Source: Paragordius varius | Taxonomy: Eukaryota > Nematomorpha | Length of the DNA: 64,000 nt | Reading direction: 5' to 3' | Assembly (NCBI GenBank): GCA_964247055.1 | Contig: OZ176056.1 | Coordinates: 6,200,001-6,264,000 of the forward strand | Part shown: in pieces, positions 48,501 to 60,350 of the stretch | Layout: every line of letters begins with the position of its first letter | Numbering within the stretch: position 1 is the first letter of the stretch | Position numbers and translations under genes: made by a program | The notes under the pieces: model-generated | Told to the model about the DNA's origin: nothing | The model's input: only the letters and a program-made list of their open reading frames with translations | Databases searched by the model: none

Positions 48501-51500
48501 AGCTAATTAGTTAAATAGAATGACTCACTCTACTATAACATTTTTATAGAAGAATTATTAAAATAACTCCCAATTATATTCTTTTTGAATTTCCCTAAAT
48601 TTAATTTATTAAATTATTTTAAAAATTATTTATGGAATTAAAATAACAACTTGGTATATAAACACTTCAATTAGATATTTCGAATTGGGCCGTAAATTAG
48701 TTACTTTAACAAAAATTATAATCTATCATTTGAAAGGTTAAAGTACCAAAAATTTTTCAACCATATTAAAATATTTTAGATCAACTTAAATTTAGTAACC
48801 AACTACTTAGTAGAAAAAAAATAAACTAGTTAAAAAAATTATATATGCATATTTAGATCAAACATTGGGCGATTTAGGTTCCCAAATTCCTGGGCCCTCG
48901 CATGCATGGAAAGGGGATAACCTTTATGGCATTGATAGGTTATTTTTATATTTCTAAATATATAACTGTTTTAATTATAAGTTTAGCTACAAGGAGATTA
49001 TAAAAATAGCAGTCGGAACCAGGGTAGGTTTTTACGTTCATAAAGGAAGATTTATATTTTTGCATACCGAGAATAAAGTCAATTAGGTTTCTATGACTCT
49101 TGCAAGGTGAAATCCATGTGTAGAGCCTTCGCTTAGGTTGTTGGAAAAAGGAGTTTGAGATGAAGAATTTATGTTCGCTGCAAAATTCTATGAGGCGGTA
49201 TCCTCTATCGTTTTTGTTTCTCAGTCCTTTCCCATCAGGGATTTGATGTGTATTATCGTTACCTACTATCGCGTTAAAGTCGCCCAATACAAATATCATG
49301 TCATTTTTAGGAACTTTCTCAATAGCTGAATTGAGATCCTCGTAAAATTGTTCGGAGTCTTCTTCGTTGTTAGAGTTAGTAGGGACATAGATTTGGAAAA
49401 TCGTTATTGGTTGTGGAGACGAGTTTAATCGAAATGATATTATGCGATCGCTGTGTGGATGGTGAATTTCAGATGAGTTGGCAATTGATTTGGTCACTAT
49501 TAGGGCCACTCCGTTTCGTTTAAGGGTATCATGACCTGAGTATAATAGGATGTGATTTTCATATTCTATGTGGCCGTTTAATGGGATGTGGGATTCTGCT
49601 ATCCCTAATATACTTATGTCGAGTTTCACCATTTCTTTTATGATAACTTCGATTTTGTTGGTGGTGCCGCGTGAATTCCATGTACCAATACGATTTCAGC
49701 ATAAACTAAATTAGATTTCTCTGCGATCTCCCCCGAGTTTCTTTTGTTACTTGAAAACAGATTTAAAACACTCGAAATTGACGATGACGCTGAAAATCTT
49801 TGGAATACAATACAAAATATCACTAGCACTACAGCCAGAGAATGCATCCCTATCCAAAAATCCCATCTTAACAAAATTAAGCTATCACAAAAAAGTTTAG
49901 ATTTAGCGGACATACGGCGCCAAGCAAAACGAATAATAACACGGCAGAGTACAAATCACTTAACGCAGAGTTCCAAAAAAGCGCTCGGGAAGAAAAAACG
50001 ATCACTACAATCAGCTATGCTTAAAATTAGAAAAAGCTGCTAAATATAACAACAACTACTTTGCTGAAGTAGATCACATTGCTCCACGTAGGTCAAGGCC
50101 CAAAGGAAGATGGAGATATCATCACAGACAAAAAAACACTGGTGGAACAATGGGAACAATATGTATTAAAATTATACGGATCCAGTCCATCGAACGCCGA
50201 TAAAAACAGTAATGTCTATCAACATGACCCGCCGATCATCAAAGAAGAAGTTGAATGGGCGCTCAATCATTCCCCAAACAACAGATCTGAGGGGTACAAC
50301 GATATTCCAACCGAACTCATTCGTTTTATCCCAATTCATATCCTAACTGCCTTATTCCAAAGGATATTTGCTCATGCCTCGTTCCCCCAAGATTGGTGCA
50401 AATCAATACTCATCCCCATCTTGAAAAAAGGCGATCCTAAATCATTTATCAACTATAGAACTATAGCGCTAATCAACCAAGAAGTCACAGGCGTATCCAA
50501 GGCATAATTGAAGCCGAACTTTCTAATACTCAAGCGGGATTTAGATCCAATCGCGGATGCAGGGACATGATCAGCAATATTCGTTGGATATTCGAAAAAC
50601 AAATTGAATTTCAGAAAGAAACTTATATCTGCTTCATTGATTTTTCAAAGGCCTTCGACAGCGTGAAGCACGACACGCTGTGGAAGGCACTATCTCAGAT
50701 TGGAGTTTCAGATCACATTTTAAACATCATCGAATCCCTTTACTCCAATTCATCATTAACCATAAAAACCCCACACGGCACAAGTAATTGGATACGAATG
50801 AACATTGGTTTACGACAAGGATGCGTCCTTTCACCGACTCTTTTTAACGTTTGCATAGAAAGTGTATTAAGAAATATAGAGAGAGCTAATGGCATAAGCA
50901 TCGGCAATATCATATCATCATTTCACTATGCTGACGACACTATACTGCTGTCAAATAGAGTGGACAACCTAAAAAAACTCTTAACTGAATTCTCAAATGA
51001 AGGTCAAAAATTTGGATTGACGATCAACTTTAAAAAAACTAAAATCATGATTATAAACGCTCATAACCACTATAACAACTTATCTTTTCACAACCAACAA
51101 ATAGAAGTAATGTTCCAATTTACCTAGGCAGTCTTATAAATACAACTAACAACAGCACCCCAGACATCAAAAGAAGAATAGGAATTGCTAAGACAAAAAT
51201 GATAAAATATAATAAACTATGGTCATCACACGACATCAAACTTAAAACAAAAATCCGTTTAGTTAAAGCCCTAATATTTCCTAGCATGCTATATGCATCA
51301 GAAAGCTGGACAATAAAAAAGGTAGACGAAAAATACATTAACGCCTTTGAAATCTGGTGCTGGCAGGAAAGATAAAGTAAAAAACACTGTAATCCTTGAC
51401 AAAATAAACCCCGAGATACACTTGATTGGCATGTGCCTCAAAATGAAATTATCATACTTTGGTCACATTACCAGAGCTAATGACTTGGAATTTTAACTAA

Positions 51501-54500
51501 TGACAGGCAAGGTCGAGGATCCAGGAAACGTGGACGCTGCAAGATGCGCTGGATCGAAAACCTAACCAAAGAAACCAATCTCTCTTTACAACAGCTAACA
51601 TCACTCGCTTACAATCGAATAAACTGGAGAAAATACACCTTCGAAAAAGCAATAAATTGACAACGATTTTTGCTATGATAATAATAATAATATATAATAA
51701 AATAAATAATTTTGTGGTGACAAATATAAATTTTTGAGCAAACCATTAATATAACATGTAATTTGGGTAGACAAATTAATGTTTTACTTGTAATAGAAAT
51801 CTGTTACGCTCAACATATTCATAAATGTTGGATTGGGTTCACACTTTTTTACATATATATATAATAAATTCAATTTTCATCATTAATACCATTGTTGTTT
51901 CTTAAGTATCCTTGATAAAATTGAGATATTATACGTAGCCTATAGCTAGATAGATACCCATTTTTCTGATTTTTTTCTGATTTATAATAAAATATATAGG
52001 TATTTTGTTATATTTCATTTTTAGTCCGATTTATAACTTACTAATTAGAATTAAACATTATATCTAATTTTGAATAATATAAAATTAAATTCGTTTCTAA
52101 AAGATTTAAAAAATAATTCCAAATCACATCTAATGAACATTTTAATTTTCACAAATTTACCCTTAAAAAATTTATATCTAACAGGGACTGATTTTAGAGT
52201 TATGATTAAATATTATTAATTATTTATTAAAACGATCGTAGGTTGCTTTTTTAAAGTGCTTTATTTAAAATAAAAGGGTCAAATAAAAAACTAGGCAGTT
52301 TAAAATATAAAAATATTAAAAACTAATTAAGATATCTAATAAAATGATAAACTATGCTGAAAACAAATATCAAACCTTAATGAATTAATATAATTTAGAA
52401 AAATTAGAACTAAACCGACATGCTCAGATGTCATTTTTTAGGGTGATATTAAAATATTCAATGATTAAATATTCGTAAATACCAATTCATTTATTATTTC
52501 TCAATTCAAAAATTATGTTTTTTTGCCATCTAATTTAATTTAATTTAATAAAAAGAGATTGCATATAAGAATATCTAATTTATTCCCAAATTTAATTTAG
52601 CGAAAAAACTCCCATGAAAATTGGCGGGGCAGAGGAAACGAACGAAATTGACTTGGTGCCCCCTTTGATAAATGTTCCTGGGAAACCGCATAAACCTCAT
52701 CAACACGATTTTCTTGCAAATGACGCAGAAAATATGAGAGAAAAAACTTATAGAAAACGAGTAAAATAACTTTTTATCCTATGATTGTTAATTATATAAA
52801 ATTTAAATGTTTTATAAGTTTTTTTGAATCATAGAAAAAGTGGCTAATGATTGCTTTGAAAGGATTAGTTGGCATTTTTCAGAAACATCTTGTCTTGTTT
52901 TTTAACAATTTAATAATTTACGATCTTATTTTATGAAGATATATAATTAATAACCTAATTTATATGTATGCAAAAAACTCATTTTACCAATACTAATATA
53001 ACTGTTTATAAAAAAATTTGGATTTTTCTAAATTTTTCCAGTTTTATAACTAATGGTTATCTGATCCTTATAAGTATTTAAGACGAGTTTGATTTATCAA
53101 GTTTTCTTATGGATTTTCCATGTTATTCCTTTCTTAGTTTAAATTTAAATATATCAAGTTATCTTATCCACCAATATGGATTTTTGATGTGCTATAGAAA
53201 TGTTTGATTTAGCCATTTTGAATTTTTTATTTTATATTATCAATTTAAACTTAAAACTATTTATTAATCTTAATATGGAATTTTCAGAAATCCGCCATCG
53301 CCTTTGAATTGTCACCACTAGTTTTGGATCAAAGAGGGCCCTTAACCTCAAGTATGTTTAGTAATTTATTAATTGCGCTTAAGGATATATATATATATAA
53401 ACGATTACCGAAAAACGAAGGCGGTTAAAATATAGAAAAATTAGTGGTATTTTTTCCATTAACCAAATTTAAAATACCTTTTGTCGCACATTATATCGCT
53501 TAAAAATGTGGCCTTGTCTATTTTAAGATAGGGTATATCAGATAATTTTGCTAAATTCAAGTTCTACTTATTCGACTACATATATATTGCCTAAAAAATA
53601 GCCAACAAAAGAGTTCGAATCGTAGATTTAAGGGCTGGAGAAACGCCGCTAAATGCTCGCTCTAAAGGTAGGAGATCTTCTTTCATGGATAAAAATGTTC
53701 AATTGAGTAAGCAATACATGCGAACAATCATGGGAAATGTTAATGCCTTTTGCCATCCATTTCCGTTTGAAGTAAGTTTATTTTTAGTTTATATCTTGTA
53801 TTTTGTTAACACATTTATGAATAAAATTTAATTAGACCCGGGTATACAGTAATGCTCTTTCATAGAAATGCTATCTAGCAATATTTATAGGTGTAAATAT
53901 AGCAATGTTTTATCATTCTATTTAATTTGTTCCTACTGAATTTTTTTATTACTATATAATGTTTCATAATCCATTTTAAGCTAACAGTAGATCCAATAAA
54001 ATTGGTATGTAACGACAATCAATTGGCTCCTCTATATAATACGTATGTCGGTATGGATATTATTATTATTATTATATATAGATATTTTTAAACTTTACAT
54101 TTTTTATTGAAGGATATATAAATAAATATTATTATTTTATTAGGCAATAGAAATCCCATTCAACTCAATCGTATAATCCACGAATACTTATTTGAAGAAC
54201 CAAATTTGGGTTACTACAAAAAATATTGCACGAAAAATCTTAATAAAAAGATACCCGGGAATCGTCTTTTAAATGATATGTTTAGGTATTAAGGATATTT
54301 ATTTGAAACTCTTACACAAAATATGAGTTATAAAAATGATTAGTTTTTATAATTTAATAACTTTATTTAATTTTATTTTACAGAAAACATTGTCAATGTG
54401 TCTTAAAACATCTCCCTTACTTAAGTTCTACTAGCTCATCAGGTTCGTCTTCTAAAGATACTGGGACGAGTATATCGGTAAATTTATTTATAAAAAAAAT

Positions 54501-56325
54501 TAGTTTTGAAAATGTTTTAATAGTATGCTGCTGAAATACAGGTAATTAAAATAATCTTTATATTTAGATAGCCCTTGATATCATTCACAGTAAAGTGCTA
54601 TATTATATTGGTGTTTTAACTGATAGACGCTGTATTTTGTAGCTTTAAGGCCAATAAAATATATTTTTCCGGTAAATGCTTAATCTGATAATAATCAAAA
54701 ATGCTAGCAATGTATTTATACTAATACTGTGGATGATGTTTTAAAATGTTTTTATATTCCATACAGTAAAAATTAAAATTAAAACAAAATGTGAAACTAA
54801 AATACAATTAATTCACAATATAAAATTAAAATATATAATTAACAGATTAAGTTTGTTTGCAAAAACATCTCTTTTACCTATTTGCGATGAGTTTTATTTG
54901 AAATAAAGGTTTTAAAAATATTTGTCTTTTTGTTTTTACATTTTGATTGTTAGTTTTTTACATTTTTTGTCTGTATATAATTTTAATTTCTACTGTAATT
55001 AAGGGTTAAAACGTTTTTGGACTACATAAAACAAATTGAACATTCATTTATATCCTAGTCACGATACGAAGTGGAACCCGATGTAGAAAATGTTGAGGGG
55101 CGTCCAATTAAAACTGGCTCATTCCTAAAGGGTCCACCCTTAATTTCTATCGAAGAGGAGGAGGAGGGAGGGGAACAAAACTTTCAAAACGTTTCGGATG
55201 ATCTTTTAACCACCACGCAAGATTTAGTATTTAGATTTGGGGCTTCACATGACGTTTCGAGCAGTCTGCGAAAACCGGCATCTAAGAATGCCTCTATGCT
55301 GCACACTTTTGAAAGAATGGACACTAAAGAAGGTGTCATCTCTAGTTTTATATATTCATATTATAATTGTGCTTTTGATGGATCATTAAATAGGAGTTGA
55401 TCTGACAGCTATAGTTAGTTACCTGATAGAAAATAAGTATAAAGTCTAAAATATTATGCAAAAATCTATAAAACTAATTAAATTGTTTCTTTATCTATAT
55501 GATACTTTGCGGTATATTTTTTAAAAGATATATATAAAATTCTTTCGATTATATATATATATATATTTTTAACCAATAATATGGCCAACGAAATGAGCTA
55601 TATGTATTCATATCAAATCCTAAAATACCTCTCATATTTTAGGTAGCAGTCCATCGCATCATGCAAACCTGAGTTCACTTTCATACCAGCCAAAACAATT
55701 AACTTTGGGTGCCGCTGATGAGGCCAATTATCAACAGTGATAACTATATTATTTGATTCAAAAAAAATTGATTTCCGTAAAATGTGAATAATATAATGTA
55801 TATGGCTGTATAGATTGAGTGTTTTAGATGTCAGTGAAATGGATTCGTTTGATCAAAGTGAACAAAACATGCAAGTTTCACAATCTTGGAACAAAAAATC
55901 AGAGAGTAAAACGTCGGCGTTGAATACGAGAAAGTAAAATAGTTAAATAAGAGCTTAAACTCTTAAAACCATTTTATATTGATAAAACAATTTTTTTTCC
56001 ATAGATTATTGAAGGAAAAGTTCGAAGAAACGGCAAAAGGTTTAAAAACGCCGTCCTTGTCTTATATAACCTTTGAACAACTTGCACCACATGATGGAAA
56101 AACAACCAAAAAAATGGCTGTGAAAATGTTTCACGATTTATTAGGTATAAATTAATTATGTTAATTATGTAGATATTTATTTATTAAATTAATTTTTAAA
56201 TTAAATTATCTATTATATTAATATCACATTAAAATTTAGTGTTGGCTAAATATCGACACGTTCAACTGAAACAGCGAACAATGTATGGAAACATATATAT
56301 TTCACGGGGTGAAGTTGCATTGTAG
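45529..56325 (+). CDS. REC8: REC8 meiotic cohesin kleisin, 21 exons, 862 aa
   Basis: REC8 replaces RAD21 in meiotic cohesin, bridging the SMC ATPase heads and being cut by separase. Exons: 45529-45584, 45648-45713, 45788-45936, 46004-46079, 46138-46480, 46772-46859, 47198-47391, 47828-47878, 48161-48242, 48857-48938, 52601-52760, 53288-53351, 53614-53771, 53981-54050, 54144-54285, 54384-54477, 55059-55332, 55643-55736, 55814-55933, 56005-56144 and 56240-56325. They sum to 2589 nt with every phase consistent. The N-terminal kleisin domain (1-~115) reads MFYSHDILQKRGGKFGIIWL, KREYYSVNIVKTC and PKFSLYLSAQLMFGIIKVYS; VNIVKTC and FSLYLSAQL are typical of REC8 rather than RAD21. The middle is long and poorly conserved, with an acidic block (EEEEEGG). 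The C-terminal winged helix (~785-862) reads ITFEQLAPHDGKTTKKMAVK and MYGNIYISRG. Vertebrate REC8 is about 550 aa. A LINE lies in intron 10. Convergent with the AKR gene. Confidence 0.9.
49000..49690 (-). pseudogene. LINE endonuclease domain (inverted part)
   Basis: The open frame 49632-48946, plus the preceding codons to about 49690, encodes an APE-type endonuclease. It shows the NWNSRG-like start, the catalytic AESH (Glu-Ser-His), the GDFNAIVGN Asp-Asn pair and a late SHRNLIDF block (usual form S-x-IDF). The catalytic SDH motif near its end is altered (GSDCYFYNLLVA in place of SDHNLLVA). Non-functional because it is detached from its RT. Confidence 0.8.
49744..51660 (+). pseudogene. LINE reverse transcriptase domain
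   Basis: Three overlapping open pieces (49744-50043, 50079-50507, 50567-51127) and a frame-shifted tail to 51660 cover the RT linker, fingers, palm and thumb. RT motifs in order: FPQDWCKSILIPILKKGDPK, ICFIDFSKAFDSVKH, LRQGCVLSPTLFNVC, FHYADDTILLSN and LTINFKKTKIM. The tail includes GRGSRKRGRCKMRWIENL-like sequence near 51505-51560. Frame changes and one in-frame stop interrupt it. Confidence 0.82.
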
Positions 56326-56726
56326 ATTTTACATATAATTACTATATTTTATAATTTGATAAAATTCTATAACATACAAAATATTTAGCTAATGATGTTA
56401 ACATTTCATATAATTTTTTACACAACAATTTATAATAAATTTAAATAACTATGTTTGAGCTTAAATACAATAAAAATAAAAATTTTAGACAAAAGATTAA
56501 AATTAAATGTGTACAACCAAATCTTTTCGGTTATGAAGAAACGAAAAGTATAAATGGGTAACATACTCAATTGTATGTTTCATTTAATCTATAAAAAAAT
56601 TAATGATCATAAATTATTATTTACTTTATAAAAAATATTAGTCATTTAATTTTTACGTTTTGTCTTTATAATTTTAACTTTTACTGTGTTATCACAAATA
56701 TTTTTATGCATTCAATCGAGTTGGAC
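56326..56726. other. Convergent 3' flanks of REC8 and AKR
   Basis: 401 bp between the two stop codons. AATAAA-like signals are visible on the plus strand near 56469. Nothing else recognised. Confidence 0.5.
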
Positions 56727-59018
56727 TCAATAGGTATTATCAGGGTCCATAATATAATGAATGTTTTTATTAAGTCCATCCAAAGCTTTCATATCCGCCT
56801 CATCGAGTGAGAAATCAAATATTTGGATGTTCTCTTTAACTCTTTCGGGTTTTCGTGATTTCGGTATCACCATAACATCGTGTTGAATGGCCCAACGCAA
56901 CAGGACTTGTCCATTAGATTTTTTATGTTTTTGCGCGATTGAACTTATCGTAGGATCTCTCATAAGATCTTGACTATGTTCAGAGCCCAGAGATGAATAT
57001 GCCTGTAAAACTATGCCGTTTTCTTTACAATAAGCTAACAATTCAGCCTGATACAAGTAGGGATGAAATTCGACCTGATTTACTGCTGGTTTTACAGCTA
57101 CTTTATGTTTGCTATCGGGACGGAGCATTTCACTCAAGTGATGGACATTGTAGTTTGTAACACCAAGACTTTTGAGTTTTCCCGCTTTTTGTAGTTTTTC
57201 CATAACGGCCCAGCTCTTAAGACGTGCATCTCGAATCTCTGCATCATTATCTCGAAGGCCTTCACCTTCGGGCCAATGGATCATAAAAAGGTCCAGATAA
57301 TCAGTCTTTAAGCGTTTCAAAGATTCTTCAATCGCATGCTCAGCTTTGTCTGCTAGACTATAATTTGCTATATGACAAAAGTTAAATAAGAATGTTACTT
57401 ATTTTGTTGACAAAAGCTATATTTTTTAAAATATAATAATTTAATACCCAATTTCGATGTAATGAATATATCTTGACGTTTAAGATTATATTTGGGCAAA
57501 AGAGCTTCCAAAGTTTCTCCTATTTGACCTTCATTACCAAACATTTCTCCTGTATTTAATAATTAAAATATTTATGGAGATGTTATTAAATCTTTATTTT
57601 TCAAAATATTATATATATGTAGAGAGATAGAGGGAATAGCGTAGGCCCCATATGATCGGATTTAAAAATAATTATGAACTTTTTATATTTAAGAAAACCG
57701 AAATGCACCAAACAGTTATGGTATAAACATAAAATTATCCTGACATCAAGTTAACTTAAAAATTTTAAAAAATGCTTTTGGGATTTGCTATTAGCATCTT
57801 GTTAAAAAAGCTTCGGCCAATTATTGAATTATGCATAATCAAAGTCAAATATGGTTTATAGATTATGGAATTCGTTAAGACTATGGCCTATCAGGCAAAC
57901 TTGATCAAATATTTTAAACTATCCGTTATTTTATGTAATAATTATCCAAAGGCTAAAAATTTAATCGCGAATTAGGTGGTAAAACTATCTAATATTATAA
58001 TATGGCACACGATTAACAGTTTTTAAAAAAAATCAAAATACGTAAAAATATCATAATTAACAAAAAAAGATTAGCATTATTTCTGTAAAGTGTGAAGACC
58101 ATAGGTTTATTAACTTGATCGAAATAATTTTGTACTTATTGATAGGCATTGCTAAATTTGATTGCAATAGGCCCCCACCCGATAGTATATATATATATAT
58201 ATATATATATAATGCTTATTTTTAAATATTATTAAAATGGAACATTATTTCAAAGAGGGGGTCGACGGGTAACTGTAAACTTATCAATTCTTCGAAACGT
58301 ATTATTTATAAAGAATAATCTTTCTTACAGTAAGTTTTTAAAATTAATCCTTGCTAATAATTGGCCTATGCTGACCATCTTGCTTTATGATTTTTAAATA
58401 AAAGGGGAAAGATTTTAAGTTATAAACGTATATAAAGTGTGTATTTTGAACCAAAAAGGTATAAAATATCAGTTTTTTAATGTAACCATATAATGTTAAA
58501 TATTACAAGTAATAATATAAATACGGAATTTAATCAAAATTAATTGAAACAAATTTGACAAAAAGTGCATAAAATACTATTTTAAAATATTCTATAATGG
58601 GCAAGACTAGTCGTAAGAATTAAATGTAAAACCTTTTATTAGTCAAAAAGTCTGAAGTAGTCGGTACATTCTGTGTTTATGCGTTAATAAAATTGTATTT
58701 TAACTGTATCACAGTATTGTAGGTTTTTTAATTAATTAAATCACTCATTTTTATTAAAACGAATTAAATCAATCATTTTTTAAATATTTAAAAAGCATAT
58801 TATTTTTACAAATCACTAATTATAAAAAATATATTTATGCATACCAAAAGATCTGTAACCAGCTTCAAGTGCAGTTGATATTATTTTTTCCAGCATAGGT
58901 TTTTCCTTGATCAAATAAGTTCCCACTAAATATTTATTGATTAGTTTTTACATCCAATAATTGGCATCGAATGACCAGAATTCAGTTTAACGCATTTCCC
59001 TTGACAATTTGAACCCAT
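56727..59018 (-). CDS. Aldo-keto reductase, four exons, 296 aa
   Basis: AKRs are cytosolic NADPH-dependent (beta/alpha)8-barrel carbonyl reductases. Exons on the minus strand: 59018-58952, 58925-58845, 57549-57448 and 57367-56727, totalling 891 nt with consistent phases. It starts MGSNCQGKCVKLNSGHSMPI, the usual AKR KLNNGxxMP entry, with an in-frame TGA upstream. Family motifs are IGLGTYL, FITSKL (Lys82), DLFMIHWPEG (His114), LGVTNYNVHHL, NQVEFHPYLYQ, GIVLQAYSSLGS and the coenzyme-binding VIPKSRKPERVKENIQIFDF. Intron 1 is 26 nt. One oddity: where AKRs have a DTA..YxNE block with catalytic Asp and Tyr, this model reads RSFGEMFGNE (50-56). Asp is absent, Tyr is Phe53, and two residues are missing at the exon 2-3 junction. 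Either a micro-exon was missed or the enzyme is atypical. Substrate cannot be predicted. Confidence 0.85.
58185..58212. repeat. (TA)n microsatellite
   Basis: About 14 TA units in AKR intron 2. Confidence 0.9.
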
Positions 59019-59295
59019 CGTAATGACTAGTCAATTTTGGGCAAAGGACAAAATTTAAACTTTATAAAATGTGCTCACATATGTTCCATTGGTCTCGCAA
59101 TAACATGTGTATACATTTCGGTTAATTTTAACACTTCATTACATTTTTAATTTTTGTTCTAGTTTACGTATTGAGGTAATTTTATATCCCAGAGCCCAAT
59201 TCTTTAACCTACAGTTTTGGAAGTTGTTTAGTTAATTAATTATAAAACAATATTCTTATGTATTAGATAAAAAACTCTATTCATTGTGTTGTGAT

Positions 59296-59973
59296 TAGGG
59301 TTGTGCATTTGACTGCTTTTTGAAAAAAGTCCGGTCAGACCCAGTCAGACCATGGTCATGACCACTTTTTACTTAAGTAAGTATCATGCAATATTAGATT
59401 GTTAAAATAAGTTGGAATTACACTTGCGTTTCACTAGTAATATCATGTCTTTTCTTTTAAGTTTCTATTGTGCATTTTTTATATTTATTATTTACATATA
59501 TTTTCAATATTTGATCAAGAAATCGTTTCCAAATAAATTTTACCACATGTTTGTACCTTCTGAATCTTCAAATACATAGCCTTTTAAAACTGGATATTTT
59601 ACTTAGTTTGTTTTACACTTTCTTTAATTATTGAAATGTCCAATTATGTTTTTCATTTTTGGTTCACATATATGGAAAAGCATATTTTGCAAAGTGCTAT
59701 ATTGTTTTGTTTTTCGAAATAACTGGATATACTTAAATACTTATGTTATAAAGAGGCATGTTAAACTATTTTTAATATTGTTAAATAATATTTAAATATT
59801 TAATTTTTATTTTGAAAAAATTAAAAAACAATAAAATCTTACGATCTCTTCCAAAAAAAATTTACTAGCATTTTTTCAACAAACAGCTGTTTTTTCAATG
59901 ACCATGATCAAAAAATAAATAGTCACTGACCTGGTCGTGACCCGGTCATCATGACTTGGTAAGCCCAACCCTA
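59296..59973. repeat. hAT non-autonomous element (TAGGGTTGTG family)
   Basis: Begins TAGGGTTGTGCATTTGACTG and ends AAGCCCAACCCTA, with inner repeats of GGTCATGACC type near both ends (59350-59365 and 59935-59955). Flanking 8-mers GTTGTGAT and GTGGTGAG agree at 6 of 8 positions, a decayed target duplication. No coding capacity. The ends match the hAT relic at 62656-63904. Confidence 0.75.
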
Positions 59974-60169
59974 GTGGTGAGTTCTATAGTTTAAAATTTA
60001 GACAGCTTGAAAACATGAATAGAACAAACAGCTGATAAAATAATTATCAAATTTTTCTGTTAAGTATTGTAAAAAGCTTTTTAACACTCAGATTCATTTT
60101 CTTTCGATTTATGGGGTTAAAGGATACTATATTTTAACTTATTACGATATTTTGACAAAAATGTTGAAA

Positions 60170-60350
60170 ATAATGGCGTCGAAGTTGTTTGATACGGAAC
60201 TTTTTTTAAAACTAAATTATATTTAGATAGTTTGGCTTATTTAATTTCTATCATGATAGAACCCTGAATTTAAATTGGAATTGTTTCTTTTATTTTTAAA
60301 ATGAACTTTAATATTGGTTGGGGTTTTGAGATACCCCAGTGTTAAAGTTA
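60170..60350. repeat. Dispersed repeat, partial copy C
   Basis: Matches the right part of the 30414/41391 family: GTCGAAGTTGTTTGATACGG, TTTAAATTGGAATTGTTTC and GAGATACCCCAGTGTTAAAG. The left half is missing. Confidence 0.65.

Larger units (their letters stand above)
48966..51690 (+). mobile_element. LINE with 5' inversion in REC8 intron 10
   Basis: The left part (about 48966-49690) carries the endonuclease on the minus strand: IGTWNSRGTTN, ILGIAESHIPL, FVLGDFNAIVGN, NDRGYRLIEF and ISPCKSHRNLIDF, ending LLVAKL at its target-side edge. The right part (about 49691-51690) carries the reverse transcriptase on the plus strand: an N-terminal ENRFKTLEIDDDAENLWNTI, SKAFDSVKHDTLWKAL, GLRQGCVLSPTLFN, catalytic YADD (HYADDTILLSN at about 50927-50945), and a C-terminal ASESWTIKK. 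The 3' end is a (ATA)n tail at 51676-51690. AATATATAA at 48957-48965 and 51689-51697 is a possible but low-complexity target duplication. Endonuclease and RT segments abut at the domain boundary in inverted orientation, the pattern of twin priming. RT frames are interrupted near 50045, 50507 and 51127. Confidence 0.87.
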
